A stretch of 64,000 nucleotides of DNA from Leisingera aquimarina DSM 24565 (GTDB lineage Bacteria > Pseudomonadota > Alphaproteobacteria > Rhodobacterales > Rhodobacteraceae): the NCBI RefSeq assembly GCF_000473165.1, contig NZ_KI421504.1, positions 1,084,501 to 1,148,500 of the forward strand, in the 5' to 3' direction. Of the stretch, positions 9,299-18,230 are shown piece after piece (positions within the stretch are counted from its first letter, which is position 1; the number at the start of each line of letters is the position of its first letter). Both the position numbers and the translations under genes were made by a program. The notes below the pieces were generated by a model. The model was not told the origin of the DNA and made no database searches. It saw only the letters and a program-made list of their open reading frames with translations.

Positions 9299-9674
9299 AC
9301 AGCATCTCGCGCCCCTGGCCGTTGCTGAGGATCAGCACATCTCCGGAAACCTCGGCCAGAGTCATTGTCTGAAGGGACTGCAGAAATTCGGTTTCAAGTG
9401 CCAGTTCGGGGCAAGCCGCGCGTGTAACGGTAAACGCCTCAGCGCTGAACCAGGGGTAAGGCGCGGTCTGAGCACCCTGGAAACTGTTACAGGGCGTATG
9501 CCCGGTGATTTTACCAGGTTCAGGGAAGGCTAGCCTGGCAATTGCAGGAAAGGCCGCATTGTCGATGCTGGAGAGACGCCAGGTTTTATCTGCCGCCCCA
9601 TAGGCCGATAAAGTCTCGTCTCCGGTGCAGGCACTGGCAAGCACCAGTAAGCAGATCAAAATAGAACGCAGCAT
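9282..9674 (-). CDS. META-domain-like lipoprotein
   Basis: 130-residue protein from the ATG at 9674. The leader [16 protein letters not shown] ends in a lipobox (LASAC), so a lipidated, probably outer-membrane-facing protein is expected. The mature part, with [23 protein letters not shown] and a C-terminal [11 protein letters not shown], resembles the META/HslJ domain, which often occurs in small envelope lipoproteins of uncertain function. The assignment rests on motif impression only. It is transcribed against recO and overlaps it by 17 bases tail to tail. The 264 bases upstream (9675-9938) hold no convincing gene but contain a GC-rich block with inverted repeats. Confidence 0.65.
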   Translation of the reverse strand: MLRSILICLLVLASACTGDETLSAYGAADKTWRLSSIDNAAFPAIARLAFPEPGKITGHTPCNSFQGAQTAPYPWFSAEAFTVTRAACPELALETEFLQSLQTMTLAEVSGDVLILSNGQGREMLFTAGG

Positions 9675-9938
9675 CAGGTTTCCGCATAGCAGTGATATTT
9701 CGCACTCTGGAAAATGAGCGCAGAGAACGCAAGGAAGGCCCGGAATTGGAAAAGTGACGGCTCCCGTCCGCCGCAGCGGCATTGTGAATGCCTTGCGCCC
9801 GTTGGGCATGGCACCGCGCAATGCGCGGCGCGGACGGGCCCGGGCGGGAATGCGCTGTTGCGCCGTGCGCAGCATGGCGCCCGGCCCAACGCAGGAGATG
9901 GATTCTACGATTGCGTCTGAAGCGGCGGGACGGGCCGC

Positions 9939-10622
9939 CTAATTTGACTGAATGATTTCGGCCAACTTGCGGCCGATCTCGTTGCTGGCCTTTACCGACG
10001 GGTGGATCATATCCAGTGCGTGATAAGACCGGTCGCCAAAGGGCACCATGTCTTTGTTCGACAGGAAGAAAATGCCCTCATCCAGTGCAGCCAGGCGTTC
10101 GATGCGGGTTTCCAGCTCGTTGCCCTCATCGCGGCAATGCTCGATCATCGATCCCACGCCGGGGCTGCGCAGATAACCGACGTAAATCACCTTGGCACCG
10201 GTTGCGCGCAGTTCTGACAGCATGCCCGGGATCGCACCTTTGCGTCCGTCAGGGGAAACCAGTTTGTTAAGCTTGCGATCACAGGCAAAACAGCCGCAGC
10301 CGAGCCACAGATCATTGCCGCCGCCATTCACGATCACCCAGTCCCATTTGCCAGGCTTGTACTGTTTGCGGATCTGCATTCCTGCCGCGCCGGAAATCGG
10401 CAGCTTGTAAATGATCCGCGCGGCCGAGACGGAGCGGTCAACGACTGGTTCCTGCAGCTCGCGGGCAACGGTGTCGGAAATGGATTTGCCTGCCAGGCTG
10501 TGCCAGGCCAGCAGGGAATCCCCCATCGCCAGAATGCGGGGGAACTGATCCGCCGGCACAGCACCGGAGCAGGCGGAAAACAGAAACAGCACGGGAAGCA
10601 GAAAGCAGCGGAAGAGTGTCAT
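9939..10622 (-). CDS. SGNH/GDSL-family hydrolase lipoprotein
   Basis: 227 residues with a lipoprotein leader MTLFRCFLLPVLFLFSAC. SGNH blocks are readable: block I AMGDSLLAW (nucleophile Ser), block III VNGGGNDLWLG (Asn), and the catalytic Asp-His pair in ALDMIHPSVK near the C-terminus. An uncommon Cys cluster, LGCGCFACDRK, follows block III and might form a disulfide or bind metal. Such enzymes hydrolyse ester bonds in lipids, polysaccharides or peptidoglycan modifications; the substrate is unknown. It lies downstream of a 174-base gap from mcd, on the same strand as mcd, and could be read from the mcd promoter or its own. Confidence 0.85.
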   Translation of the reverse strand: MTLFRCFLLPVLFLFSACSGAVPADQFPRILAMGDSLLAWHSLAGKSISDTVARELQEPVVDRSVSAARIIYKLPISGAAGMQIRKQYKPGKWDWVIVNGGGNDLWLGCGCFACDRKLNKLVSPDGRKGAIPGMLSELRATGAKVIYVGYLRSPGVGSMIEHCRDEGNELETRIERLAALDEGIFFLSNKDMVPFGDRSYHALDMIHPSVKASNEIGRKLAEIIQSN

Positions 10623-10796
10623 GGTTTCTTGTTAACCAAAACTGGTGAAAGATCGAATAACCCGGATTGGAAACAGTCTTATTCCTCGCATTGGTTGCAG
10701 CGTGAACGCATCCTGGGCAGATCCCGGCTGCAAGAAGCCCGGCGCGAACGCCGAGCCTGAGCAGGATTTCTCCCGAGCGAAACAGCTTTCGGCCGG

Positions 10797-12482
10797 TCAG
10801 CCCAACAGGCGGCGGGCGATAACCTGGGCTTGGATTTCTGCGGCGCCTTCAAAGATATTGAGGATCCTTGCATCACACAAAACGCGGGAGATTTTGTATT
10901 CCATCGCAAAGCCGTTGCCGCCGTGGATCTGCAGCCCGTTGTCGGCGGCGGCCCAAGCGACACGGGCGCCCAGCAGTTTGGCCATGCCGGCCTCCAGGTC
11001 GCAGCGGTGGCCGTGGTCCTTTTCCCAGGCCGAGAAATACGTCAGCTGGCGGGCGATCATGATTTCCACCGCCATCATCGCCAGCTTGCCGGAGACGCGG
11101 GGGAAGTTGATCAGGGACTTGCCGAACTGTTTGCGGTCCTGCGCGTACTGCATGGCAATATCCAGCGCCGACTGGGCGACGCCAATGGCGCGGGCCGCGG
11201 TCTGGATGCGGGCAGATTCAAATGTCTCCATCAATTGTTTGAAGCCTTTGTTTTCCTCGCCGCCCAGCAGGTTCCCGCCCTTCACATGGAAGTTGTCGAA
11301 ACCCAGCTCGTATTCCTTCATGCCGCGGTAGCCCAGCACTTCGATCTCGCCGCCGGTCATGCCTTCAGTGGGGAATGGCGCCTCGTCGGTGCCGGGCGTT
11401 TTTTCCGCCAGGAACATCGACAGTCCGCGGTGGTCGGTGGTGCTCGGGTCGGTGCGCGCCAGCAGGGTCATCACATGAGTGCGGGCGGCGTGGGTAATCC
11501 AGGTCTTGTTGCCGGTGATCTTGTAGTCGCCGTTCTCGTCCTTCACCGCGCGGGTGCGCAGGGAGCCGAGGTCGGAGCCGGTGTTCGGTTCGGTGAACAC
11601 AGCGGTGGGCAGGATTTCAGCACTGGACAGCTTGGGCAGCCAATTGGTTTTCTGCTCCTCGGTGCCGCCGCAAAGGATCAGCTCCGCTGCAATTTCCGAA
11701 CGGGTGCCAAGCGAGCCAACGCCGATATAGCCGCGCGACAGCTCCTCGGAGACCACGACCATCGAGGCCTTGGAGAGGCCGAAACCGCCGTATTCCTCGG
11801 GGATGGTGAGGCCGAACACACCCATTTCCGCCAGCTCTTCGATCACGCTGAGCGGGATCAGCTCATCCTTCAGGTGCCAGTCATGGGCGTGCGGCTCGAC
11901 CTTCTCCACCGCATAGCGGCGGAACTGGTCGCGGATCATCTCCAGCTCTTCCTCCAGACCGGAGGCACCGAACATGGTGGAGCCAGCCTGTTCTTCCATC
12001 AGCTTGACCAGGCGGGTGCGTGCGGCCTGGCTGTTGCCCTGCTCGCATAGCGTCATCACCGCCGGCACCATTTGCGCACGCTGGGCATCCTGAGAAAGGC
12101 CCAGATCCTGCAGGCGGATGATCTCGCCCTGGTTCATCTGGATGCCGCCATAGACCTGCCACAGGTATTCGCCAAAGCCGATCTGATGGATCAGCTGCTC
12201 CATCTCGCCGAACTTGGCCTCACTCTGCAGCTTCTCGGCCCATTTCTGCATCTGGCGCAACGAGTAGACATAGGTCGCCAGCCACGACAGGCCATGTGCG
12301 GCAACCTGGTTTTCCTCGATCAGACGGCCCGAGACGCGGCCGTCGCTGCTCACCATCTCCTTGACCGAGGCGCGGGCGGCCTCAAGCAGCTGGTTCAGCG
12401 GTTCCAGTGCGGCGCCGGTCAGCGCCAGCAGGTCGGGAATGAGTGTCGGTTTCATCTGCAAGTCCTGTCCGTCATGAGCCAT
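10797..12482 (-). CDS. mcd: (2S)-Methylsuccinyl-CoA dehydrogenase
   Basis: 561-residue acyl-CoA dehydrogenase with an extra N-terminal helical region of about 170 residues (SSDGRVSGRLIEENQVAAHG, then LATYVYSLRQMQKWAEKL), as in Mcd of the ethylmalonyl-CoA pathway. The C-terminal 380 residues carry the usual signatures, FTEPNTGSDLGSLRTRA and YAQDRKQFGKSL, and end QIHGGNGFAMEYKISRVLCD. Mcd oxidises methylsuccinyl-CoA to mesaconyl-CoA, passing electrons to ETF, during acetate assimilation without isocitrate lyase. The ATG at 12482 has AAGGA upstream; an ATG nine codons later also has AGGAC, so the exact start is uncertain. A short-form acyl-CoA dehydrogenase of another specificity is the alternative, but the N-terminal extension argues against it. 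Confidence 0.85.
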   Translation of the reverse strand: MAHDGQDLQMKPTLIPDLLALTGAALEPLNQLLEAARASVKEMVSSDGRVSGRLIEENQVAAHGLSWLATYVYSLRQMQKWAEKLQSEAKFGEMEQLIHQIGFGEYLWQVYGGIQMNQGEIIRLQDLGLSQDAQRAQMVPAVMTLCEQGNSQAARTRLVKLMEEQAGSTMFGASGLEEELEMIRDQFRRYAVEKVEPHAHDWHLKDELIPLSVIEELAEMGVFGLTIPEEYGGFGLSKASMVVVSEELSRGYIGVGSLGTRSEIAAELILCGGTEEQKTNWLPKLSSAEILPTAVFTEPNTGSDLGSLRTRAVKDENGDYKITGNKTWITHAARTHVMTLLARTDPSTTDHRGLSMFLAEKTPGTDEAPFPTEGMTGGEIEVLGYRGMKEYELGFDNFHVKGGNLLGGEENKGFKQLMETFESARIQTAARAIGVAQSALDIAMQYAQDRKQFGKSLINFPRVSGKLAMMAVEIMIARQLTYFSAWEKDHGHRCDLEAGMAKLLGARVAWAAADNGLQIHGGNGFAMEYKISRVLCDARILNIFEGAAEIQAQVIARRLLG

Positions 12483-12533
12483 GAATCAGATCCTTCTTCG
12501 GTCGCCCGGTGGTAAATCATTTTGCAGGTGCAG

Positions 12534-12561
12534 CGCAACAAAAATACTCAAAGGTGTTGCG
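12534..12561. promoter_or_regulatory. Inverted repeat between mcd and the TauE/SafE gene, candidate operator
   Basis: CGCAACA at 12534-12540 and TGTTGCG at 12555-12561 form a perfect 7-base inverted repeat with a 14-base spacer, centred in the 145-base region between two divergent genes. The geometry (half-site centres 21 bases apart, two helical turns) suits a dimeric regulator. I cannot name the protein. Confidence 0.4.
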
Positions 12562-12627
12562 TTTGGATCAAATCTTGCGTGTTGATTTTGCCAATGCAGC
12601 ACGCTGCGGATATGGTACAGCGGAGGT

Positions 12628-13395
12628 ATGACGGCATTGATTTCCCTTCTTTCCCCAGCAGAGCTGGCGGCCGCCTGCGGTATCGCGCTGCTGGCGGGCA
12701 CAGTCAAAGGCCTGGTTGGTTTTGCCATGCCGATGATTTTCATTTCCGGTCTCAGCATGTTTCTGGCGCCGGATCTGGCGCTGGCCGGGCTTATTTTGCC
12801 GACGCTGGTGACAAACGGTATGCAGGCGCTGCGCCAGGGGCCTGCGGCTGCCATAGCCTCGATTCGCAAATTCCGGGTGTTCCTGCTTATCGGCCTTGTC
12901 TGCCTGCTGCTGAGCGCCCAGTCTGTGCGGTTGCTGCCGCAGCAGGCGCTGCTGCTGGTCATTGGCCTGCCGGTCACGGTCTTTGCTTGCATCCAGTTGA
13001 TGGGCAAGGTTTTCACCCTGGCAAACCCCACACGCCGCAGCGAGGCGGTGGTGGGCGGCATTGCAGGGCTGATCGGCGGTGTTTCCGGGGTCTGGGGCCC
13101 GCCGACGGTGGCCTATCTCACCGCCTTGAATACCGAGAAGGCGGAACAGATCCGGGTGCAGGGCGTGATCTACGGCCTCGGCGCAGTGGCGCTTCTGGTG
13201 GCGCATATCGGATCGGGTGTGATCCGTGCTGAAACTGCGCCTTTCTCGCTGGCGCTGATCGTGCCGGGGGTGGTTGGCATGTGGATCGGCGGTCAGCTGC
13301 ATGACCGGATCGACCAAGCGCTCTTCCGCCGCGCAACACTTGTGGTTTTGCTGATCGCCGGGCTGAACCTGCTGCGCCGCGGCCTGCTGATGTGA
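12628..13395 (+). CDS. TauE/SafE family anion permease
   Basis: 255-residue integral membrane protein with about eight hydrophobic segments and the two TauE/SafE repeats: AGTVKGLVGFAMPM near residue 25 and GGIAGLIGGVSGVWGPPTV near 145. The family moves sulfite, sulfoacetate or related organic anions across the inner membrane. The ATG has AGGT close upstream (GGAGGT). It is divergent from mcd across a 145-base regulatory gap and is followed 22 bases later by a CDF transporter in the same direction, so the two may be cotranscribed. The substrate cannot be deduced; no sulfonate gene lies nearby. Confidence 0.88.
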   Translation: MTALISLLSPAELAAACGIALLAGTVKGLVGFAMPMIFISGLSMFLAPDLALAGLILPTLVTNGMQALRQGPAAAIASIRKFRVFLLIGLVCLLLSAQSVRLLPQQALLLVIGLPVTVFACIQLMGKVFTLANPTRRSEAVVGGIAGLIGGVSGVWGPPTVAYLTALNTEKAEQIRVQGVIYGLGAVALLVAHIGSGVIRAETAPFSLALIVPGVVGMWIGGQLHDRIDQALFRRATLVVLLIAGLNLLRRGLLM

Positions 13396-13417
13396 ACAGG
13401 GGCCGGAGGACAGGATC

Positions 13418-14314
13418 ATGCATCAACGGCTGAGTGCCGAGCAGATGGCAACAGGCTCGATCCTGGTCGCGCTGGCAGTCATGGGGCTGAAGGCGGCGGC
13501 CTGGATGATGACCGGGTCGGTCGCGCTGCTTTCGGATGCGCTGGAGTCGCTGGTGAATATCGGGGGTGCTGTGATGGCGTGGTTTGCCGTGCGCTACGCC
13601 CAGCGGCCGCCTGATGCGGGCCACCCTTATGGTCATCATAAGGCTGAGTATTTCTCTGCTGTGGCTGAAGGCATTATGATTGTTATCGCCGCTTTGGTTA
13701 TCATTCATGAAGCCGTGAATGCTCTGGGCCGCCCGGCCGCAGCCGACTGGAGCACCGCGGGTTTGGTGGTCAATGCGCTGGCTATGGGCGCGAACCTGGC
13801 TTGGGCGCGGATGTTGTTGCGGGGCGGAAGGCGGCTGCATTCACCGGCGCTGTCTGCCGGGGGCCGCCACTTGATGAGCGACGTCTGGACGTCGGCTGGG
13901 GTGTTGCTGGGCCTGGTGCTGGCACTGGCCAGCGGCTGGGCAGTGCTCGACCCGCTGCTGGCGCTGCTGGTTGCGGTCAACATCTTGCGCGAAGGCTGGC
14001 AGGTGATTTCCGGATCAGTGAATGGGCTGATGGACACCGCCGCCCCTGAAGGGGAGCGTGCGAAGATTGAGGAAATCATCCACAGTTCGGCCGCCGGAGC
14101 GTTGCAGGTGCATGGCCTCAAGACCCGCCGCGCAGGCCGGGCGCTGTTTGTGGAATGCCACATGGTTGTCGAAGGCGGCATGACTGTTCAGGAAGCGCAC
14201 GATATCTGCGACCGCGTGGAAGCCGCATTGCACCAGGGGTTTCCAGACGCGCAGCCGGTGATTCACGTGGAGCCGGAGCACAAGCTGGAGCCCGCCGGGA
14301 TCAAGCCGCGCTGA
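13418..14314 (+). CDS. Cation diffusion facilitator metal exporter
   Basis: 298 residues, six membrane segments and a C-terminal cytoplasmic domain of about 85 residues, the standard CDF layout. Metal-site motifs are visible: SVALLSDALESLVN in TM2 (Asp), RPPDAGHPYGHHKAEYFSA in the TM2-TM3 loop region, and HLMSDVWTSAGVLLG in TM5 (His and Asp), consistent with Zn(II)/Fe(II)/Co(II)-proton antiport out of the cytoplasm. The His-containing HPYGHHKAE loop is typical of the family. The gene follows the TauE-like gene by 22 bases; dgt starts 63 bases downstream. Confidence 0.93.
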   Translation: MHQRLSAEQMATGSILVALAVMGLKAAAWMMTGSVALLSDALESLVNIGGAVMAWFAVRYAQRPPDAGHPYGHHKAEYFSAVAEGIMIVIAALVIIHEAVNALGRPAAADWSTAGLVVNALAMGANLAWARMLLRGGRRLHSPALSAGGRHLMSDVWTSAGVLLGLVLALASGWAVLDPLLALLVAVNILREGWQVISGSVNGLMDTAAPEGERAKIEEIIHSSAAGALQVHGLKTRRAGRALFVECHMVVEGGMTVQEAHDICDRVEAALHQGFPDAQPVIHVEPEHKLEPAGIKPR

Positions 14315-14377
14315 AGCGATTGCATTTCCGCCCGGCCTCCCGTTTAACCGCGTTCAAACAGGCAAAGGAGCAGGCAA

Positions 14378-15739
14378 ATGGCGATGGAGTGGAACAGGCT
14401 GCTGAACCCGGGGCGGCTGTGCCGGTCGGACTACCCCGAAGCACCGGGACGCGAGGCCTATTTGCAGGACTATGACCGCATCCTGTTCTCCGAACCCTTT
14501 CGCCGTTTGGCCCAGAAGACCCAGGTGCATCCGCTTTACAGCCACGACCATGTGCATCACCGGATGATTCACAGCATGGAGACCTGCAGCGTCGGGCGGT
14601 CACTCGGTACCAGTGTCGGCCATGCCTTGCTGAAGGATAGGCGGATCTCTGCGGATCAAGTTCTGCGCATTGCGGGCCATGTGCAGGCCGCCTGCCTGCT
14701 GCATGACATTGGCAATCCGCCATTCGGGCACTCCGGCGAGGACAGCATCGGCGGCTGGTTTGCAGCGCAATTCAGATCCGGAAACGGGCTGGCGGCCCGG
14801 ATCCCGGCAGACCAGCAGGCCGAGTTCGCATATTTCGAAGGCAACGCACAGGGCCTGCGGATTGCAGGGCGGCTGGAAATGGCGCGGCGCGAGGGTGGCA
14901 TGCGGCTTAGCTATGCAACGCTGGGCGCCTTCCTGAAGTACCCCTGCACCCGGCTGGTGCGCGATGCCGTCTGCGGCGACGGCCCGGCGCCTTATTCAGG
15001 CCTCAAGAAATTCGGCGTCTTTGCCTCTGACGCCGCATTGCTGGATGAGATCTGCGATGCCACGGGCATGCTGCAAGAAGGCGCGGGCTGGTACCGCCGC
15101 CATCCGCTCGCGTTCCTGGTCGAGGCGGCGGACGACATCTGCTACCGGATCATGGATATCGAGGACGCAGGCGCGGTCGGTGACCTGGACCGCTCCGACG
15201 TGGCAGCAGTGCTGGAGGACATCACCGGCAAGCGCAACCGTGAGGAAGACGCGGCCATGCCGCTGAATGACAGGGTTGCCTTGCTGCGTGCCTTGTCAAT
15301 CGGTGCTGCTACCAGCGCGGCGGTTCAGGCGTTCATGGACAATTATGACGCCATCATGAGCGGTGAGTTCGACGGCGATCTGATCGGAGCTTCAGCCAAG
15401 GCTGACGCGTTCGCTGAACTTCAGCGATTGTCGGTGGAGCGCATTTTTGCCGCGCGCCGCAAGACCGAGCTGGAAGTCGCAGGTCGCCAGGTGCTGCACC
15501 GCCTTCTCGACCACTTTCACGGGCTTTATGCCGATCTCGCTTCTTGTGAATGGGATCAGAGTCAGCTGGGCAAAAAGCACCCGCACTGGAAGCAGCTGAT
15601 CCGCGCCGTGGATCTGGATTTGCGCGGCGTGGAAGACCCGTACACGGCGATGCATTCGCTTGCCGACTTTGTCTCCGGTATGACCGACCGTTACGCGGTC
15701 AAAGTTCGGGGCATGGTCACAGGCTCGCTTCAGGTCTGA
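14378..15739 (+). CDS. dgt: Deoxyguanosinetriphosphate triphosphohydrolase (dGTPase-like HD protein)
   Basis: 453 residues with the HD-superfamily metal motif LLHDIGNPPFGHSGED near residue 108 and an upstream HHRMIHSMETCSVGR His region. The opening, MEWNRLLNPGRLCR followed by YLQDYDRILFSEPFRRLAQKTQV, is typical of the long dGTPase form. Enzymes of this group split dNTPs into nucleosides and tripolyphosphate, adjusting dNTP pools and in some cases limiting phage replication; which dNTP is cleaved needs assay. The gene has a plausible GGCAAAGGAGCAGG ribosome-binding stretch. Its end overlaps the convergent PAS gene by ten bases. Confidence 0.92.
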   Translation: MAMEWNRLLNPGRLCRSDYPEAPGREAYLQDYDRILFSEPFRRLAQKTQVHPLYSHDHVHHRMIHSMETCSVGRSLGTSVGHALLKDRRISADQVLRIAGHVQAACLLHDIGNPPFGHSGEDSIGGWFAAQFRSGNGLAARIPADQQAEFAYFEGNAQGLRIAGRLEMARREGGMRLSYATLGAFLKYPCTRLVRDAVCGDGPAPYSGLKKFGVFASDAALLDEICDATGMLQEGAGWYRRHPLAFLVEAADDICYRIMDIEDAGAVGDLDRSDVAAVLEDITGKRNREEDAAMPLNDRVALLRALSIGAATSAAVQAFMDNYDAIMSGEFDGDLIGASAKADAFAELQRLSVERIFAARRKTELEVAGRQVLHRLLDHFHGLYADLASCEWDQSQLGKKHPHWKQLIRAVDLDLRGVEDPYTAMHSLADFVSGMTDRYAVKVRGMVTGSLQV

Positions 15740-16413
15740 TCCGTTGCCCGTGCGCGCATGAGCTTGTCGCGGGCTGAGCTGTCTCGGCCCGCCATCTGAT
15801 CCGTAATCCGGTTCGCCCAAGCGTTGTTCTCGTCCGCAAGCGCCTTGATCTCACGCGCCAGAAACGCAAAGCCCTGGCCAGCCTTTCCGGCCCGGGCAGC
15901 CTCGATGCCCGCATTGATGGCCAGGATCGAAAGTTTCTGAACTGACCGTAGAATATTCTCTGCCAGCTTGAGGATTTCGGCATTGTCTGCTTCGGTCTTC
16001 TGCAAAGTCTCTTCGAGTTCCCTGCGCAGGTTGACCTCAGCCGAGGCATCCACGACCAACCCCTCAAGGTAAACCATTTCGCCATTGTCATCATAAACCG
16101 CATTGCCGCGCTCGCGTACCCAGGCGGCTGAGCCGTCCGGCCGGCTCAGCCGGTAGGCGACGTCCCAGTTCTGCCGCGCTTCTATTGCGGCATCCACATC
16201 GGCAAAGACACGGTCGATGTCCTCTGTGTGAGTCAAGCTGACATAGGACACCTTTGCATTTCCTAGAATGTCCGATTTGGGGCAGCCGCAGAGCTTTTCA
16301 ATCTGCCCGGCCATGAACTTCATCGTGAAATTCTCGTCATTGGCACAGCGGTACACAAAGGCGCTGCCGGAACTGAAAATGCTGTTGAAAACCGTTAAAG
16401 CCTCTTTGTCCAT
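15730..16413 (-). CDS. Soluble PAS protein with a short chemoreceptor-tip hairpin
   Basis: 227 residues from the ATG at 16413, preceded by GGGGAGAGA. A PAS domain (about 20-125, with PDGSAAWVRERGNAVYDDNG and a conserved YLEGLVVDAS end) is followed by about 90 residues with the methyl-accepting chemotaxis tip sequence: LSILAINAGIEAARAGKAGQ, then FAFLAREIKALADEN. There is no membrane segment, HAMP domain or long methylation helices, so the coiled-coil arms are much shorter than in a standard receptor. It could be a cytoplasmic receptor fragment that still contacts CheA/CheW, or a relic. No che gene lies in this window. Confidence 0.82.
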   Translation of the reverse strand: MDKEALTVFNSIFSSGSAFVYRCANDENFTMKFMAGQIEKLCGCPKSDILGNAKVSYVSLTHTEDIDRVFADVDAAIEARQNWDVAYRLSRPDGSAAWVRERGNAVYDDNGEMVYLEGLVVDASAEVNLRRELEETLQKTEADNAEILKLAENILRSVQKLSILAINAGIEAARAGKAGQGFAFLAREIKALADENNAWANRITDQMAGRDSSARDKLMRARATDQT

Positions 16414-16602
16414 TCTGATCTCTCCCCGGAGCGTGGCGCAAAAATCGGTGAAACAGCCGCAAAGCTGCGTTTGCGGAAGGATTGCGCTGGAAGAGTTAAA
16501 GAAGAGTTTACTGGAAAAATAATTTCCTGGAATGAAAAAACAGCGCAAGGCCGGGGTTTTCGTTATTCGGAAGAGTCTGAAAGGGATCAGCCAAGGCTCT
16601 TT

Positions 16603-18221
16603 GGAAACTCCTCCTCGGCAGCCCCGTTGACCTCGCTCCTGAGCTGCCACGACAATGATCTGGCGAAAGATCCGGGAGATTGAACTGCCCCTTCAGGATG
16701 GGATCGCTTTCATCAGCCCGCAACACCGGTCAGAGCGATCATTCTCTTCATGTTGCAGGCAAGAACGTTCAATGCCATCTCTGTTCGGACGCATTTGAAC
16801 CGCCGCGTCAGGAAGTGCGCCATTCCCATCCAGGCCTTGATTGTGCCAAAGGAATATTCGACGGTGCTGCGGCGTGGCTTCATTGGATCATGCGCACCGC
16901 CGAGGCGAGGCAGCATCTGATCAATCAGAGGCGCGTGTTCCCAACGGGAGATCATGCGTTCCTCGCCGGTTGTGCCGCGGCGCTTGATTGGGCAGTGCCC
17001 GCACCGCCCGGTCCAGTAGCGCCGGATGGGCCGCCCGTTTTCCTCTCGCGTATAACGATAGCTCCGCACCTGACTGGCGGGGCAGTGATAGACATCTTTG
17101 GACGCGCCGCAGGCGAAACCCGCCTTTACGAACATGCCCTTCGAGCGGTTGCCAGAAGCTTCAGGACGCGGAACGGCCGTGGTGTTTCCAACCGTGTGGC
17201 AGGCTAGTATCCCGGCGCTGCTGAAGCACCCCTTGTCTGCGGCGGCGTGCAGATCCTTTCGCCCAAGCGCTGTCTTCGCCGCCTTGGTCATGGGAGCCGG
17301 CTGATCGCGGCCGAACCCCTGGCTGGTTGCCTCGTGCGCCACAATCAGACGGGTGCCGGTTTCCACTGCGCTTTGGATGCTGCAGCCTGCATGGCCGCTG
17401 CCGCGCGCTGATCGCCATGGCGCGCGCGTCCGGGCCGGTCAGGGAAATTTGCCCATCGGGTGTCTCCGCCAGAGCCTCCCCCATTGCCTTCAGGCATTCG
17501 ATCTCCTGGAGGAGCCGCCCACGGCGTTTGCCAGGATGGGCGAGCCTCTCCGCCCTGGCGTCTCCGGCGTCTTGCCGGTCAATGCGAACCATCTCGCCGA
17601 TGCAGCGTTCGGCATCAGCCTCGAGATGGGCCAATCGGCTTGCAATCTTGCGCTTGATAATGTTCCGGCCCCGGTTGCTGACGTCTTGAACCTGCTCCCG
17701 CCGATGGCGGCGCAGGCACCTTTCAGGGCGCCGGCACGGCGGCACAGTTCCACGAAACGAGCGCAGCTCCGGCGGATTGCAGAACCGTCCTCAGGGGAAA
17801 CGATCCCCGGGATCGCTTCCTTGTCCTTCGAACTCGCGGCGGAAGCCGGCGATGGCCTTGCGGTCATCCAGAAGGCACCCGGTCAGCCACATCACTTCGA
17901 CATTGCGCCCGGCCTCCCGCTCAAGGCGGCGGCTGGAGGGGATGCAGTTCAGACAGCCGTAGATGAATAGCTTGAGCAGCGCAGCCGGATGAGACCCCGG
18001 CCGCCGGGTTCGTGCTGGAGGGGGCGGCTGAAACCCGGCGCGGCCAAATCGAGGTCCTTGATAAAGAGACCGGCCGCACGGACCGGATGATCCTTGCGGA
18101 TCCAGTCTTCAAGTCGTTCCGGAAACAGTGTTGTCTGATCCCGGTTCACGCCCTCGATAAAGCCTGCCATGATTGCCTCCCGCGCCCGTCTGGAAATTAC
18201 CGCACCAGGCAGGGAGTTTCC
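16603..18221 (-). mobile_element. Degenerate IS1182-family insertion sequence
   Basis: Region of about 1.6 kb containing a broken transposase. Candidate terminal inverted repeats are GGAAACTCC at 16603-16611 and its complement GGAGTTTCC at 18213-18221; identity beyond nine bases is weak, and I see no clear target duplication, as expected for an old copy. The right end lies nine bases from the pckA stop. The 189 bases left of the element, up to the PAS gene start, show nothing recognisable. Confidence 0.65.
16713..18170 (-). pseudogene. IS1182-type transposase, multiply frameshifted
   Basis: Reading right to left, transposase character jumps between two frames. The N-terminus MAGFIEGVNRDQTTLFPERL (from 18170) shifts near 18010 to LLKLFIYGCLN and WLTGCLLDDRKAIAGF. 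It shifts near 17830 to AIRRSCARFVELCRRAG, and near 17690 to RGRNIIKRKIASRLAHLEAD and TPDGQISLTGPDARAMA. It shifts near 17400 to TRLIVAHEATSQGFG, ENGRPIRRYWTGRCGHCPIK and the C-terminal RRSTVEYSFGTIKAWMGMAH. At least four frame changes rule out a functional product. The family assignment is from the characteristic order of these motifs as I know them from IS1182 transposases. No passenger gene is visible. Confidence 0.85.
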
Positions 18222-18230
18222 GCACAGCCA

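Noticed and set aside
9714-9942. Two overlapping short plus-strand frames in the gap between lipoprotein genes
   Set aside because: Arg/Ala/Gly-rich translation of a GC-rich inverted-repeat block, no ribosome site and no conserved pattern.
10645-11331. 228-codon plus-strand frame overlapping the mcd 3' end
   Set aside because: Antisense to mcd for most of its length and without recognisable protein character.
16414-16712. Possible genes in the interval between the PAS gene and the transposase remnant
   Set aside because: Short frames of 70-84 codons on either strand lack motifs and overlap the presumed IS end; treated as non-coding.
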